The notes: generated from the letters alone by a model not told the origin. A stretch of 64,000 nt of DNA from Phaeobacter sp. G2 (GCA_025163595.1 CP104100.1:1736001-1800000), one strand, 5' to 3'; positions 31,997-41,706 are shown, counted from the stretch's first letter. Numbers and translations are program-made.

Positions 31997-33745
31997 ATGC
32001 ACACAGTCAAGACACGCACTTTCACCACCCGGCTCACGACGCTCCTGAAGACCATCTATCCTGATCAGGACGCCAGTCTTCTGGTGGACAAAATCATGGA
32101 TGCGTTTTGGCCAGAGAACCAACAGCCGCGTAAGCGCGGGCGGTTGCCCAGCAACAACCTATGGACCGAACGGGACGCGCTGCTGATAACCTATGGCAAC
32201 TCGATCCTGGACGGCGCTCACAAACCCCTGGATCTGATGCATGACTTTCTGCTGCGTCGCATGAAAGGCCTGGTCAATGGCGTGCATATTTTGCCCTTCT
32301 TTCCCTTCACCTCTGACGACGGCTTTGCTGTTTCGGATTTCAGGGCGGTAAACCCGCAGCTGGGAGACTGGCCGGACATCAACCGCATCAGCGAAGATTT
32401 TCATCTGATGTCGGATCTGGTTTTGAACCATGTCTCCAGTCAGGGCGCCTGGTTCAATAGCTACCGACAGGGGCAATCCCCCTTTGACGGTTTCTTTTTT
32501 GAGGCCTCCCCCAAAGATGACCTGAGCAGCGTTGTCCGTCCACGCACCACCCCGCTGTTGCAGGAGGTCGAGACCGTGGACGGCCCCCGCCATGTCTGGT
32601 GCACCTTTAGCCATGATCAGATCGACCTGGATTTTCGCAACCCCGAGGTCTTGTTGGAGTTTTTGCGCATCATCCGGCTGCATGTGGACAACGGCGTGCG
32701 CATCATCCGACTGGATGCGGTGGCCTTCTTGTGGAAAGAGGTCGGCACCAGTTCGATCCATCTGCCGCAGACCCATGCCATCGTGCAACTGATGCGGCTG
32801 CTGTGTGACTATGCGGTTGAGACCATAATTCTGCTCACGGAAACCAATGTGCCCAAGGCCGAAAATCTGAGCTATTTTGGCAATCGCAACGAAGCCCACG
32901 CGATCTATAACTTCCCGCTGCCGCCGCTGATCCTGCATGCTGTGATGTCCGGGTCTGCACAGTACCTGCGTCGCTGGCAAAGCGGCATGCCACCAGCCCA
33001 GCTGGGATGTGCCTATCTGAATTTCACCGCCAGCCATGATGGCATCGGCATGCGCCCGGTTGAGGGCATCCTGCCAGAGCCGGAACAGGCCAAGATGATC
33101 AAAACGATCAAGGACATCGGTGGGCTTGTGTCCATGCGGGCCCTGCCGGGTGGGGGCGAGGCCCCCTATGAGATCAATACCACCTTTTACGAGGCAACCG
33201 GGCAGACATTTTCCGGGGCGGACGCCTATCACCTGGACCGGTTTCTGTGCTCACAGACCATCGTGATGTCATTGGAAGGCATCCCCGCCTTTTATATTCA
33301 TTCCATGCTGGCAACGCCGAATGATCACGCTCAGGTCGAACGGCGCGGCATGAACCGCGCGATCAACCGTCATCGCTGGGACTACCCCAGGCTGAACGCC
33401 TTGTTGGATGATCCCACGTCGGTACAGGCACGCGTTCTTGCGGCATTGTCACACCGTTTGCAGGTCCGATCCAAACAACCCGCCTTTCACCCCAATGCCA
33501 CCCAGTTCACCATGCCGCTGGACAACGCAGTCTTTGGCGTTTGGCGTCAAAGCCTTGACCGCCATCAATCCATCTTTGCCCTGCACAATGTCAGCAATCA
33601 GCCGGCACAGGTGCCGCATATGTCGATGAACCTGATTGATGATGAGCCCTGGGTGGATCTGCTGACCGGTGAGCAGATTGATATGATGCAGGAGGCCATT
33701 ACCCTGGCCCCTTACCAATGTCGCTGGATCACCAATCGGGGTTAG
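31997..33745 (+). CDS. GH13 subfamily 18 phosphorylase, probably glucosylglycerate phosphorylase
   Basis: 582 residues from the ATG at 31997. It has an alpha-amylase-type barrel with the sucrose-phosphorylase layout: VHILPFFPFTSDDGFAVSDFRAVNPQLGDW, LDLVLNHVSSQGAWF-like region, nucleophile D240 (IIRLDAVAFLWKE) and acid/base E282 (LLTETNVPK). A late ASHDGIGMRP carries the third carboxylate. Subfamily members split sucrose, sucrose-6-phosphate or glucosylglycerate with phosphate, releasing glucose-1-phosphate. The convergent neighbours make glucosylglycerate, so that substrate is the best inference; sucrose is the main alternative. No signal peptide, so it is cytoplasmic. Confidence 0.82.
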   Translation: MHTVKTRTFTTRLTTLLKTIYPDQDASLLVDKIMDAFWPENQQPRKRGRLPSNNLWTERDALLITYGNSILDGAHKPLDLMHDFLLRRMKGLVNGVHILPFFPFTSDDGFAVSDFRAVNPQLGDWPDINRISEDFHLMSDLVLNHVSSQGAWFNSYRQGQSPFDGFFFEASPKDDLSSVVRPRTTPLLQEVETVDGPRHVWCTFSHDQIDLDFRNPEVLLEFLRIIRLHVDNGVRIIRLDAVAFLWKEVGTSSIHLPQTHAIVQLMRLLCDYAVETIILLTETNVPKAENLSYFGNRNEAHAIYNFPLPPLILHAVMSGSAQYLRRWQSGMPPAQLGCAYLNFTASHDGIGMRPVEGILPEPEQAKMIKTIKDIGGLVSMRALPGGGEAPYEINTTFYEATGQTFSGADAYHLDRFLCSQTIVMSLEGIPAFYIHSMLATPNDHAQVERRGMNRAINRHRWDYPRLNALLDDPTSVQARVLAALSHRLQVRSKQPAFHPNATQFTMPLDNAVFGVWRQSLDRHQSIFALHNVSNQPAQVPHMSMNLIDDEPWVDLLTGEQIDMMQEAITLAPYQCRWITNRG

Positions 33746-33762
33746 CGTCCTGACCCTAAGGC

Positions 33763-34983
33763 CTACTGAAACTCAGCCTCATCCGCCTTGGCGGCTGCGG
33801 TCATATCTGACAGAAAGGTCGGATCCGCAGAATGGACGCGGTTCCAAGTGGGGATGAACGGCGTCTCATGTGGATTTTCCAAAAAGATCTGCCCCGCCCG
33901 CATGATGTTTTCCGCAAACAGCTCGATCGCGCTTTCCTCGGCATGGCGGTCAAGGGACAGGCCATTCATTTTTGCGTCGTTGTAATAGGCTTCGAGCAGA
34001 TCAAGCGCGCAGCGATAATAGGTGGCCTTTAGGGTGCGAAAAACATTGGGTGTAAACACGGTTCCATCGGCGGCAAGCTTGCGAAAGATTGCTTTGCAGA
34101 TATCTGTGGACATGCGGTTCAACCCGGCATTGGATTCTTCCGGGCTCAGGGATTGGTGTTTGTGGTCATAGGCATCGCTGATATCGACCTGACAGACGGC
34201 TTTGGGCGCGAGGTTTCTCCAGGCCTCAGACAAGACACCAATTTCCAACCCCCAGTCGGAAGGGATACGAAGGTCAGGCAGGATAGAGGTGCGCATGGCA
34301 AATTCGCCGGACAGCGGATAGCGAAAGCTGCGCAGGTAGTCGATATAGTCGCGGCTGCCGATCACCCGGTTGAGCGCAATCAGCAAAGGGCTGACCAGCA
34401 GCCGGGTCACCCGGCCATTGATGTTGTTGCCACCGATGCGCGGATAATAGCCTTTGGCGACTTGATAGGGAAAGTTTGGATTGGCCATCGGGTAGACCAG
34501 CCGGGCCAGCATTTCTTTGTTGTAGGTCAGGATGTCACAGTCATGGATCGCCATGACGGCGCTGTCGGCGCAGCCGATCAGATAGCCCAATGAGGCCCAG
34601 ACATTTTTGCCCTTACCCTGCTCGGTAGGCGCCAGCCCCATTGCCTCCAGACGCGCCCCCAGCGCCAGCATGCGCGGGCTGTCGTTCCAGATCACGATAT
34701 GATTTTGGCCCAGGCCTTTGAAAAATGTCTTTGCATGGCGAAACTGGGCTTCATTGGCCGCATCCAGGCCAATGATGATCCTGTGCAGATAGCTGACCTT
34801 GGCCAGTTCTGACAGAATATGCGGCATCGCCTGACCTTCGAGTTCGGAATACAGGCAGGGCAAAATGAGTGAAATTTTTCGCGATTGGGCAAAGACCGAA
34901 AGCTCGTGCTCCAATTCATCAGCGGACCGGGTGCGCAGGTTGTGCAGCGTTGTGATGTTTCCGTTTTGATGGAAATCGGCCAT
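33763..34983 (-). CDS. gpgS: Glucosyl-3-phosphoglycerate synthase
   Basis: 406 residues, family GT81. It transfers glucose from a nucleotide sugar to 3-phosphoglycerate. A GT-A fold is visible: ISLILPCLYSELEG, GKGKNVWASLGYLIG, the metal motif DCD (148-150, MAIHDCDILTYNKEML), then YYPRIGGNNINGRVTRLLVSPLL and YPLSGEFAMR. The end includes YDHKHQSLSPEES with the conserved histidines. It lies 10 bp after the HAD phosphatase gene in one operon, and ends 18 bp from the convergent phosphorylase gene. Product: the precursor of the compatible solute glucosylglycerate. Confidence 0.88.
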   Translation of the reverse strand: MADFHQNGNITTLHNLRTRSADELEHELSVFAQSRKISLILPCLYSELEGQAMPHILSELAKVSYLHRIIIGLDAANEAQFRHAKTFFKGLGQNHIVIWNDSPRMLALGARLEAMGLAPTEQGKGKNVWASLGYLIGCADSAVMAIHDCDILTYNKEMLARLVYPMANPNFPYQVAKGYYPRIGGNNINGRVTRLLVSPLLIALNRVIGSRDYIDYLRSFRYPLSGEFAMRTSILPDLRIPSDWGLEIGVLSEAWRNLAPKAVCQVDISDAYDHKHQSLSPEESNAGLNRMSTDICKAIFRKLAADGTVFTPNVFRTLKATYYRCALDLLEAYYNDAKMNGLSLDRHAEESAIELFAENIMRAGQIFLENPHETPFIPTWNRVHSADPTFLSDMTAAAKADEAEFQ

Positions 34984-34993
34984 GAGTTTGATC

Positions 34994-35779
34994 CTACTTC
35001 ATGTGCAACCGGTCGAGTAACTGAAGGACCGCCGTATTCCACCCCACGGGGCCTGCCTCTTTGGTGCGTAATATTTGACCCCGCGCCTCTCCCTTTAGCA
35101 CTGGTAATGGGGCGCGATGTGGATTGGCCACGACAATACCAAAATCCACGTTTTCCAGCATTTGAATATCGTTGGGGGCGTCTCCCAGCGCGATTGTATG
35201 CTGTGGCTGGTATGTTTGCACAATTTTTAACAGTTTATCGGCCTTGTTGCCTCCAAAAGAGAGGGTAAGAAAACGTCCGCCCTGTTGCGCTGTCACCCCG
35301 TGCTCCAGAAGACAGGCCAGGAAATCCGCTTGCTGTTGCGCGGTGCCCAGCCACTGCCCGGGTTCAGAATAGGCGCGCTGCTGTGCCAGTTTCGCCTGCG
35401 GCAAGGCCAGACCGGTCATTTCAACCAGCTGATCGGCGGTCATATCGCCAAAGCCGCGAAAACACTCGCGAAGCGCGCTGGGCAGTGTCTCAAGGGCAGA
35501 TCTAACCGCATCATACTGCGCCCCGTGCTGCGCGGTTGTGCCATGGGGCGAGAGAATGCCTGCGCCATTCTCGACAATGGCTGGCCAGCCTTCGAGCCCC
35601 AGTTCTGACCGCAAAGCGCCAATTTCAGCGGCGGTTTTGCTGCTTGCCAGGACAACTGCAGCGGAGATGCGTTTGAGCGCTGTCAAAGCCTCTTGCGCAG
35701 CGTCCCACCGATAGGTGTCGTGGTCGATTAATGTACCATCCAGGTCGGTAAAGACCATCACGCTAAGGGGATTTGTCAT
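34994..35779 (-). CDS. HAD-family glucosyl/mannosyl-3-phosphoglycerate phosphatase
   Basis: 261 residues, class IIB HAD fold. Motif I is FTDLDGTLID (D12, D14), motif II is LASSKTAAE, the lysine is probably in GGNKADKLL, and motif IV is GDAPNDIQMLE. The MPGP-like cap is recognisable (PAIVENGAGIL). With gpgS directly downstream, the substrate should be glucosyl-3-phosphoglycerate, giving glucosylglycerate. Mannosyl specificity cannot be excluded from sequence alone. Confidence 0.85.
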   Translation of the reverse strand: MTNPLSVMVFTDLDGTLIDHDTYRWDAAQEALTALKRISAAVVLASSKTAAEIGALRSELGLEGWPAIVENGAGILSPHGTTAQHGAQYDAVRSALETLPSALRECFRGFGDMTADQLVEMTGLALPQAKLAQQRAYSEPGQWLGTAQQQADFLACLLEHGVTAQQGGRFLTLSFGGNKADKLLKIVQTYQPQHTIALGDAPNDIQMLENVDFGIVVANPHRAPLPVLKGEARGQILRTKEAGPVGWNTAVLQLLDRLHMK

Positions 35780-35996
35780 AGGCTATTTATGCCCAGCCGT
35801 ATTGGTCAGGACAAGGTGGCTGAGGCCGGTGTTCGAATTTTGGCGCGCCTAAGCGCAGGCAGTGATGATTTTTTAGACGCAGGCGCATTCTGTAGTGCCG
35901 GTATCAGTGCTGGGCAGAACAGCGTTTGTCACGTCTCAGCTATGGTTTGCAGCTTCAATGGCGATCAGTCATGGGGGTTTGTTTCACCTCTCAGGT

Positions 35997-37409
35997 TCAA
36001 CGGGCGTCATATGCTGCCAGCGCTCTTTTGCGGCCCTCACCAATGCTGACAACCGGGGTTGGGTATGGATCGTCCTTTGACAGGCCCCAGGCACGCGGGC
36101 AGGCATCAAAAAACGCCAAAGCCTCTGGGCCGGGGGTTGGTGCGCGCTCTGCCAGAAACCGGTGAATGTAGGCCTGTTCGGCATCGAACTTTTGCGCCTG
36201 CGTTTCAGGATTGAAAATCCGGAAATAGGGCGCCGCATCTGGTCCGCTCCCGGCAACCCATTGCCATCCCATGGCGTTCGCCGCAGGGTCCCAATCAATG
36301 AGGCATTCCTCAAACCATTTCTGCCCAATGCGCCAGTGTTTTAGCATGTGTTTCGTCAGAAAAGACCCGACGATCATGCGGCCCCGATTGTGCATGTGGC
36401 CGGTCACGTACATCTCTCGCATGGCGGCATCCACAAGTGGAACCCCTGTGCGCCCCTGTTTCCATCGCAGAACCGCTTCATCCTCGTGCTCCGACCATGG
36501 GAAGTCATCCCACTGTGATCTCCAGTTTTCCTGGGTGATCTGCGGGGTGTGATACACCAGATGGTAGGCAAACTCGCGCCAGACCAGTTCCCGCAGAAAA
36601 TGTTCCGCCCCGCGCTGGCCTTCTAGATATCCACGCAGCCCCGCATGCCAGACCGTACGAGGGCCGATTTCACCCCAGGCCAGGTTTTCGGAAAGACGGG
36701 AGGTTGCGTTTTGGGCCGGGAAGTCGCGGCGGTCTTTGTAGTCTCCAATTCGCGCGCTCATGAAATCGGCAAGACGCGCATTTGCCGCCTGCTCACCCAC
36801 ATTGGCATGTGGCGCCAAGATCCGTGCTCCGCGGTGCATTGCCGTTTCCAGCGCCCAGTCCTGTAACCGATCAGATTGCGGCCAGCTTTCAGGAGCCAAA
36901 AGCTGCTGGGGGGCAGCCTCAGGCGGGGCAACATCCAGATCTTTTACAGCACGCCACATGGGGCTGTAGACCTTGAAGAAACCGCCTTGTTTGGTCTTGA
37001 CCGCCCAGGGTTCAAAGAGCAGGTGACCCGGCCAGCTTCGCGGTTTGAAACCTGCGTCTTTCAGTGTTGATTTGACCTTTGTGTCGCGTGCAATCGCGTC
37101 TGGGTCATAGGCGCGGGTCCACCAAATATCCTCGGCGCCGGTTTCGCGCGCCAGGGCCAGCAGTTCCTCTGCAGCGGTTCCCCGCCGCAGGATCAGTCGG
37201 GATCCAACGCCCTTTAGGCGGTGTTCAAATTGTTCAATCGCTTGCGACAACCGCCATTTGGAGGCCGCCCCATAGGTTTCGGCAACTTCATCAAGCAAGA
37301 CCACTGGAATAACTGGGCGTTGGCTCTGGCTGGCAGCTAAAATCGCCGCGTGCTCCGCCAGCCTGAAATCTCGACGGAACCAGAAAATGATGGGTTTTGA
37401 GCTTAGCAT
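35997..37409 (-). CDS. phrB: Deoxyribodipyrimidine photolyase
   Basis: 470 residues, the usual class I CPD photolyase length. An N-terminal antenna-binding alpha/beta domain (IIFWFRRDFRLAEHAAILAA) is followed by a helical FAD domain with RELVWREFAYHL, GRTGVPLVDAAMREMYVTGHMHNRGRMIVGSFLTKHML and WDPAANAMGWQWVAGSGPDAAPYFRIFNP. It repairs cyclobutane dimers using blue light. It is divergent from an SDR gene 356 bp away. Confidence 0.93.
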   Translation of the reverse strand: MLSSKPIIFWFRRDFRLAEHAAILAASQSQRPVIPVVLLDEVAETYGAASKWRLSQAIEQFEHRLKGVGSRLILRRGTAAEELLALARETGAEDIWWTRAYDPDAIARDTKVKSTLKDAGFKPRSWPGHLLFEPWAVKTKQGGFFKVYSPMWRAVKDLDVAPPEAAPQQLLAPESWPQSDRLQDWALETAMHRGARILAPHANVGEQAANARLADFMSARIGDYKDRRDFPAQNATSRLSENLAWGEIGPRTVWHAGLRGYLEGQRGAEHFLRELVWREFAYHLVYHTPQITQENWRSQWDDFPWSEHEDEAVLRWKQGRTGVPLVDAAMREMYVTGHMHNRGRMIVGSFLTKHMLKHWRIGQKWFEECLIDWDPAANAMGWQWVAGSGPDAAPYFRIFNPETQAQKFDAEQAYIHRFLAERAPTPGPEALAFFDACPRAWGLSKDDPYPTPVVSIGEGRKRALAAYDAR

Positions 37410-37765
37410 CTTACTTCACTTGTTTATTCTCTTTTACCCTATACGAAGGCTGGCCGGGAATGGTTCACTATCGTGCTTGGATTATTGCAGTGATCTGGAC
37501 TCAGAATTGGATCGTATCACTGCTACAAAGAAACCAATGGGCCTGACCGTTTTTTAGGGACTGATCCGATATTCAGGACAGGTGAAATCGAGGCGCGTTC
37601 AATGCAAAACAGAGAGATGCCAACAAAAATCCGGCCGCCTTCTATCCGGTCGCCTTCTCTACAGCGGGCCTTGCGCCGTGAGGGCCGTCAGGATGGGCTG
37701 AGATCGTGGATGGGCACGGGGTTGTGGTCCCCACACTGTAGCTCGTCACGATCGGGTAGGCGCGT
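37410..37765. other. Divergent intergenic region of phrB and the SDR gene
   Basis: No gene is seen. A 15-bp tandem duplication with one mismatch (ATCCGGCCGCCTTCT / ATCCGGTCGCCTTCT) lies at 37629-37658. I looked for an RpoE-type light-stress promoter (TGATCC with TAAGA at proper spacing) in the phrB direction and did not find one. Confidence 0.5.
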
Positions 37766-38431
37766 ATGACACGCCGGGCACTTGTCATCGGGGCGTCGGG
37801 GGGTATTGGTGCTGCGCTTTGTACCGCCCTGGCAAAACATGGCTCTGAGGTGACACAAATTTCGCGGACCGCAGACGGGTTCGACTTAACCAACCCCGAG
37901 AATGTTGAGCGTGTCCTGACCGCCTGCCATGGCCCCTTCGATACTGTTTTGGTTGCCAGCGGCATCCTTGCGACTGAGGGCGCGCGCCCCGAAAAATCGC
38001 TTTCGGAAATATCCGCAGAAAACATGGCGCAGGTCATGGCTGTAAATGCGATCGGCCCGGCGCTGGTTCTGCAAAACGTGCCACGGCTGCTGCCAAAAGA
38101 CGGGCGCTGCGTCGTGGGGGTTATCACCGCTCGTGTCGGCTCGATCGGTGATAACCATCTCGGGGGGTGGTACAGCTACCGCGCGGCCAAGGCTGCGGCC
38201 AATCAAATTGTGCGCACGGCAGCCATTGAGATCGCGAGAAAGCGCAAAAACGCCATTGTCGTGTCCTTACATCCGGGCACGGTGGAGACCCCCTTCACCA
38301 AAGCCTATCCCGGCCACCAAAAGGTTGCTCCAAGTGAGGCGGCTGCAAACCTTGTTGCGGTTCTTGATCAGTTGTCTCCCAGCCAGAATGGAGGCTTCTT
38401 TGACTGGGCAGGACAACCCGTTCCATGGTGA
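37766..38431 (+). CDS. Short-chain dehydrogenase/reductase
   Basis: 221 residues. The cofactor loop is VIGASGGIGAAL (residues 8-18) and the active-site pair is Y138-K142 (GGWYSYRAAKAAANQ), with the expected PGTVETPFT after it. It resembles the CsgA-like atypical SDRs often seen near photolyase genes. The short length and RVGSIGDNHLGGWYSYR fit this group. Substrate unknown. Confidence 0.88.
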   Translation: MTRRALVIGASGGIGAALCTALAKHGSEVTQISRTADGFDLTNPENVERVLTACHGPFDTVLVASGILATEGARPEKSLSEISAENMAQVMAVNAIGPALVLQNVPRLLPKDGRCVVGVITARVGSIGDNHLGGWYSYRAAKAAANQIVRTAAIEIARKRKNAIVVSLHPGTVETPFTKAYPGHQKVAPSEAAANLVAVLDQLSPSQNGGFFDWAGQPVPW

Positions 38432-38716
38432 AGCCGCTGTTTTGTATTGAGCTTCTAGACCAGCGCAGCACCGGCTGCGTTGATCTGTGACGCTCTGATC
38501 GCGGGAACAAACCGGATCAACTAGTGGTGCAGTTTATTGTGCTGCCTCATGTGGATTGGCCCAGTCCTCCCAACGGGTGACCACTGGGAAAGTTCGCGCC
38601 ACTGCCTAAGTCGCGATGAAATCCTCCCCTCCCAAAGCGCTGCCTTGCAGCAGGGCAGTTTCAGACCCAAAGTAAACGTCCTTGACACCGCGCGCCTATG
38701 GCGGTTTTTGTCCACC

Positions 38717-39298
38717 ATGACAGACCTTTCGACACAATCTCTGGATGACCTCAGCCTCGACGAGGCCGCACGACCAAAAGCGCCGCTGGTGCCGGCGGCA
38801 ACGGACAGGCATCGTCGCCAAGGGCGGCAACTGGCGGCCATCCATCGGCAGTATTTGATGGAGATGGCCCAAATCGGTGCGGTCCTTGCACGGATCGAAG
38901 CAGGAGATACGCCTCCTGAGCACCTGAAGAAAATCGTGCTTTCGCTCGACATGGCTGAGAATTTTCAAGCCTTTGGTTCGCTTTGCGGGCGCGAGTGCCA
39001 GATTCTCAAGTTTCACCACGACATCGAAAGCGCTGACATGTTCCCCCGGATCGAGGCCTCGGGCGGAGGAAAGTTCCGCGAGGTTGTGGCCAAATTGAAG
39101 TCAGAGCACGAGGTGGTCCATGAGCTAATCATCCGCCTTGGTCGTGCAGCGGAGGTGCTGGCAGAGGTTCCGAGCGATGCAAATTTTGTTCAGGCTGCTG
39201 CCACCTTTCGAAAACTGGAAGAGGTCGTCCGCTCCCATTTTGGCTATGAGGAAACCGAATTGGCCGAGGCCATCGGGTATTACCTCGGGTCGATCTGA
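38717..39298 (+). CDS. Hemerythrin HHE domain protein
   Basis: 193 residues from MTDLSTQ at 38717; the longer frame upstream looks non-coding. A helical bundle carries iron-ligand candidates spread in the HHE pattern: AAIHRQYLMEM, QILKFHHDIESADMFPRIE, LKSEHEVVHELI and VRSHFGYEETELAE. Hemerythrin-like proteins bind O2, NO or iron at a di-iron site. Gap of 285 bp upstream holds nothing recognisable. No neighbour clarifies the role. Confidence 0.85.
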   Translation: MTDLSTQSLDDLSLDEAARPKAPLVPAATDRHRRQGRQLAAIHRQYLMEMAQIGAVLARIEAGDTPPEHLKKIVLSLDMAENFQAFGSLCGRECQILKFHHDIESADMFPRIEASGGGKFREVVAKLKSEHEVVHELIIRLGRAAEVLAEVPSDANFVQAAATFRKLEEVVRSHFGYEETELAEAIGYYLGSI

Positions 39299-39704
39299 CG
39301 GCGCTTTTTCGGCGCCACAGGACAGACGCCCGCCAGATAGATGCCCCCAGAAAACCACCAGGCGCGCTAACGTGTTTCATCCCTCGACGCAGCAAAGAGC
39401 TTGGTTTGCAAAGCTTGCTCCCTGGGCGCAACAAACCTCGTTAAAGTCTTGAGGTTAGGTGGCCAGGTTCTGGGCGGTATGCGCGGGTTTCTTTGGGGGC
39501 GCAGGGGCAAAGGCTAGCCCAGCACGTGAACTGCACTAAGCAGGTGTGAGCCACTTTTCTATCTGAAGCGCGCGGGAAACGGGTTGAAAATTTATAACAT
39601 GCACTTGCATGCCTAGGTCTGTGGGCGTAAAAACGCCGACGATAACGCCTCGCCAGCCCCGATTCAGGGCAAGCCCAGCACCAACCTGAATCTTGGGGAC
39701 TACC
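39299..39704. other. Intergenic region upstream of the first TonB receptor
   Basis: No gene is seen in about 400 bp. It should contain the receptor promoter. The only clear element is the palindrome at 39598-39611. Confidence 0.55.
39598..39611. promoter_or_regulatory. Palindrome CATGCA-CT-TGCATG upstream of TonB receptor
   Basis: A perfect 6+6 inverted repeat with a 2-bp centre, about 95 bp before the receptor start and preceded by an A/T-rich TTTATAA. It may be an operator for an iron-responsive or MarR-type regulator. It does not match a classical Fur box that I can recognise. Confidence 0.35.
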
Positions 39705-41675
39705 ATGGCTATCCAAACTGACGCGCTGCGCGCTCGCCTTTTGTGCGGGACAGCGCTTACTCTAATTTCTGTTCTGCCTGCCACCGCGCAGGAGCTTGAG
39801 GGAGATGTCATCTCTCTTGATCCGATCCTGGTGCGCCAGCAGGATGAAAAGGGCAATGCCGCTGACCGGTCCTCATCGGTTTATGTGGCCGATGCGGAGC
39901 TGGAACGCGCCCGTATGGGGGATGTCAAAGATCTGTTTGCGGGTATCGCCAGTGTCTCGGTTGGTGGTGCAATCCCGGTTGCGCAGAAGATTTTTGTCAA
40001 CGGTGTCGACATGCTGAACCTGGCGATCCAAGTGGATGGCGTGTCGCAGAATAACCGGGTTTTTCACCATCTCAGTGCCAATGCTTTTGATCCTGGTCTG
40101 ATGAAATCTGTGCGCGTTGATCCCGGTGTCGCGCCTGCAGATGCCGGCCCGCGGGCCATGGCGGGACGTGTTGTGATGGAAACGGTGGATGCCGAAGATA
40201 TCCTGACCGAAGGTCAAAGCGTCGGCGGCACCGCACGTATGAGCTATGGGGGCAACGGCGGGACGGCACAGGGCTCGCTCACCCTGGCCGGCGAAAGCAA
40301 CGGTTTTGAAATCGTCGCCTATGCAAAACGCGCCACGGGTGACAATTTTGAGGATGGCGACGGAACCGAAATGACCGGAACCGCAGCCAACATGACCGCA
40401 GCCCTGCTGAAGCTGGGCTACGAGTCAGAGCAGGGGCACCGGCTTGAGTTCTCGGCGCAGCAGATTGAAGATGAGGAATGGCGCAACGATAAGCCGAACT
40501 TTGGACCAAGCTCAGGCGGTACCTATGCCTATCTGATCAAGCGCTATAACTACTCTTTGCGCTATGAGAATGTGAACAACACGGGCCTGTGGGACCCTGC
40601 TGTAACCCTTGGTTATTCAGGCACTGATGTCGATCGCCCCAATGATGCCTGGGCTGGCTCTACCAATTCGACCTCACGCACCTACTCCCTGGTGCTGCAA
40701 AATGAATTCCACCTGTCTGACAGCAACAAAATTACCGCGGGTGTCGATTTCCAGAACCGTAAAACCTCGATCTCGGGTTCCTGGGTGACACCGGACTTTG
40801 CATCAGAAGAATCCGACAATATCGGCGTCTTTGCCCAGGCCCGACTTGAGCCGACAGCCCGTCTGAATATTTCTGCCGGTATGCGCTATGACTGGCAGGA
40901 CTTTACGGGCTATCAGTGGCTCCCAACGGATAGTATTCATACTTCTTCCCATAGCGGCGCCAGTGGGAACCTGTCAGTGACCTATGAGGTGACGGATAAC
41001 TTCTCGCTGCGGGCGGGGTACTCGAATGTCTTTGGGGGACTGGACCTTGGCGACAGTTTTGAGTTCTGGTTGACGCGGGACTATTCGGGCCTGCGGCCGT
41101 CGCGGGCTCAGAACATCATCATCGGGGCCGATTGGACGCCGGGGGCCTGGACCATCAGCGGCGAGCTGTTCAAGACAAAATTTGATGATGCGCGAGACGG
41201 TACAACCGTGGTGGATTTTGAAACCCAGGGCGTCAACATCGGCGCGACCTATGGCTGGGGCAGCGGCTTTGCGCGTCTGAGCTATGCCTATAGCGATGCC
41301 ACACTCGATGGTGCCCCGTCGAGCAGCTTCGATCTGCGGGACTTTGGCGCACCTTTGGGGCATGTCCTGTCTGTGGAAGTGCAGCAGGAACTGATGCAGT
41401 ATAACACCCTGCTGGGCGGCAGCATTGAAGCGGCAGCATCCTATGACGCTGGTGGATCTTACGCAGGCAAAGAACTGCCAAGCTATGTTGTTGCCAATGT
41501 CTTTGCCGAATACACGCCACCGGCGTGGAACGGTGTGAGCATTCGGGGCAGCATCAATAACCTGTTTGATGAAACCTATGCGGACCGGGCGACCTATGGC
41601 GGTGAATTCACTGGCTTCCAAACCATGAACGAACCGGGCCGCAACTTTGTCGTCGAAGCGGTGATGAAGTTCTAA
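39705..41675 (+). CDS. TonB-dependent outer-membrane receptor (paralogue 1)
   Basis: 656 residues. A signal peptide ends at ATAQ|EL, and a TonB-box-like ISLDPILV follows. The plug (DVKDLFAGIASVSVGGAIPVAQKIFVNGVDMLNLAIQVDGV) contains an FHH motif. The 22-strand barrel ends with an aromatic terminal strand (NFVVEAVMKF). SINNLFDETYADRATY is the typical late TonB-receptor motif. It resembles the receptor at 46445 along its whole length. Placed next to siderophore import genes, it likely carries a ferric chelate or haem-type ligand; the exact substrate is unknown. The ATG at 39705 was preferred over an upstream TTG. Confidence 0.9.
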   Translation: MAIQTDALRARLLCGTALTLISVLPATAQELEGDVISLDPILVRQQDEKGNAADRSSSVYVADAELERARMGDVKDLFAGIASVSVGGAIPVAQKIFVNGVDMLNLAIQVDGVSQNNRVFHHLSANAFDPGLMKSVRVDPGVAPADAGPRAMAGRVVMETVDAEDILTEGQSVGGTARMSYGGNGGTAQGSLTLAGESNGFEIVAYAKRATGDNFEDGDGTEMTGTAANMTAALLKLGYESEQGHRLEFSAQQIEDEEWRNDKPNFGPSSGGTYAYLIKRYNYSLRYENVNNTGLWDPAVTLGYSGTDVDRPNDAWAGSTNSTSRTYSLVLQNEFHLSDSNKITAGVDFQNRKTSISGSWVTPDFASEESDNIGVFAQARLEPTARLNISAGMRYDWQDFTGYQWLPTDSIHTSSHSGASGNLSVTYEVTDNFSLRAGYSNVFGGLDLGDSFEFWLTRDYSGLRPSRAQNIIIGADWTPGAWTISGELFKTKFDDARDGTTVVDFETQGVNIGATYGWGSGFARLSYAYSDATLDGAPSSSFDLRDFGAPLGHVLSVEVQQELMQYNTLLGGSIEAAASYDAGGSYAGKELPSYVVANVFAEYTPPAWNGVSIRGSINNLFDETYADRATYGGEFTGFQTMNEPGRNFVVEAVMKF

Positions 41676-41706
41676 AACTCTGCCCAGATTGCCCAGATTG
41701 TGCTGA

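Noticed and set aside
32159..33232. 357-codon minus-strand frame opposite the GH13 gene
   Set aside because: The plus-strand frame has all GH13 catalytic motifs; the antisense frame resembles nothing.
37410..37765. RpoE/ChrR-type promoter for phrB
   Set aside because: A TGATCC occurs on the wrong strand, and no TAAGA lies at the needed spacing.
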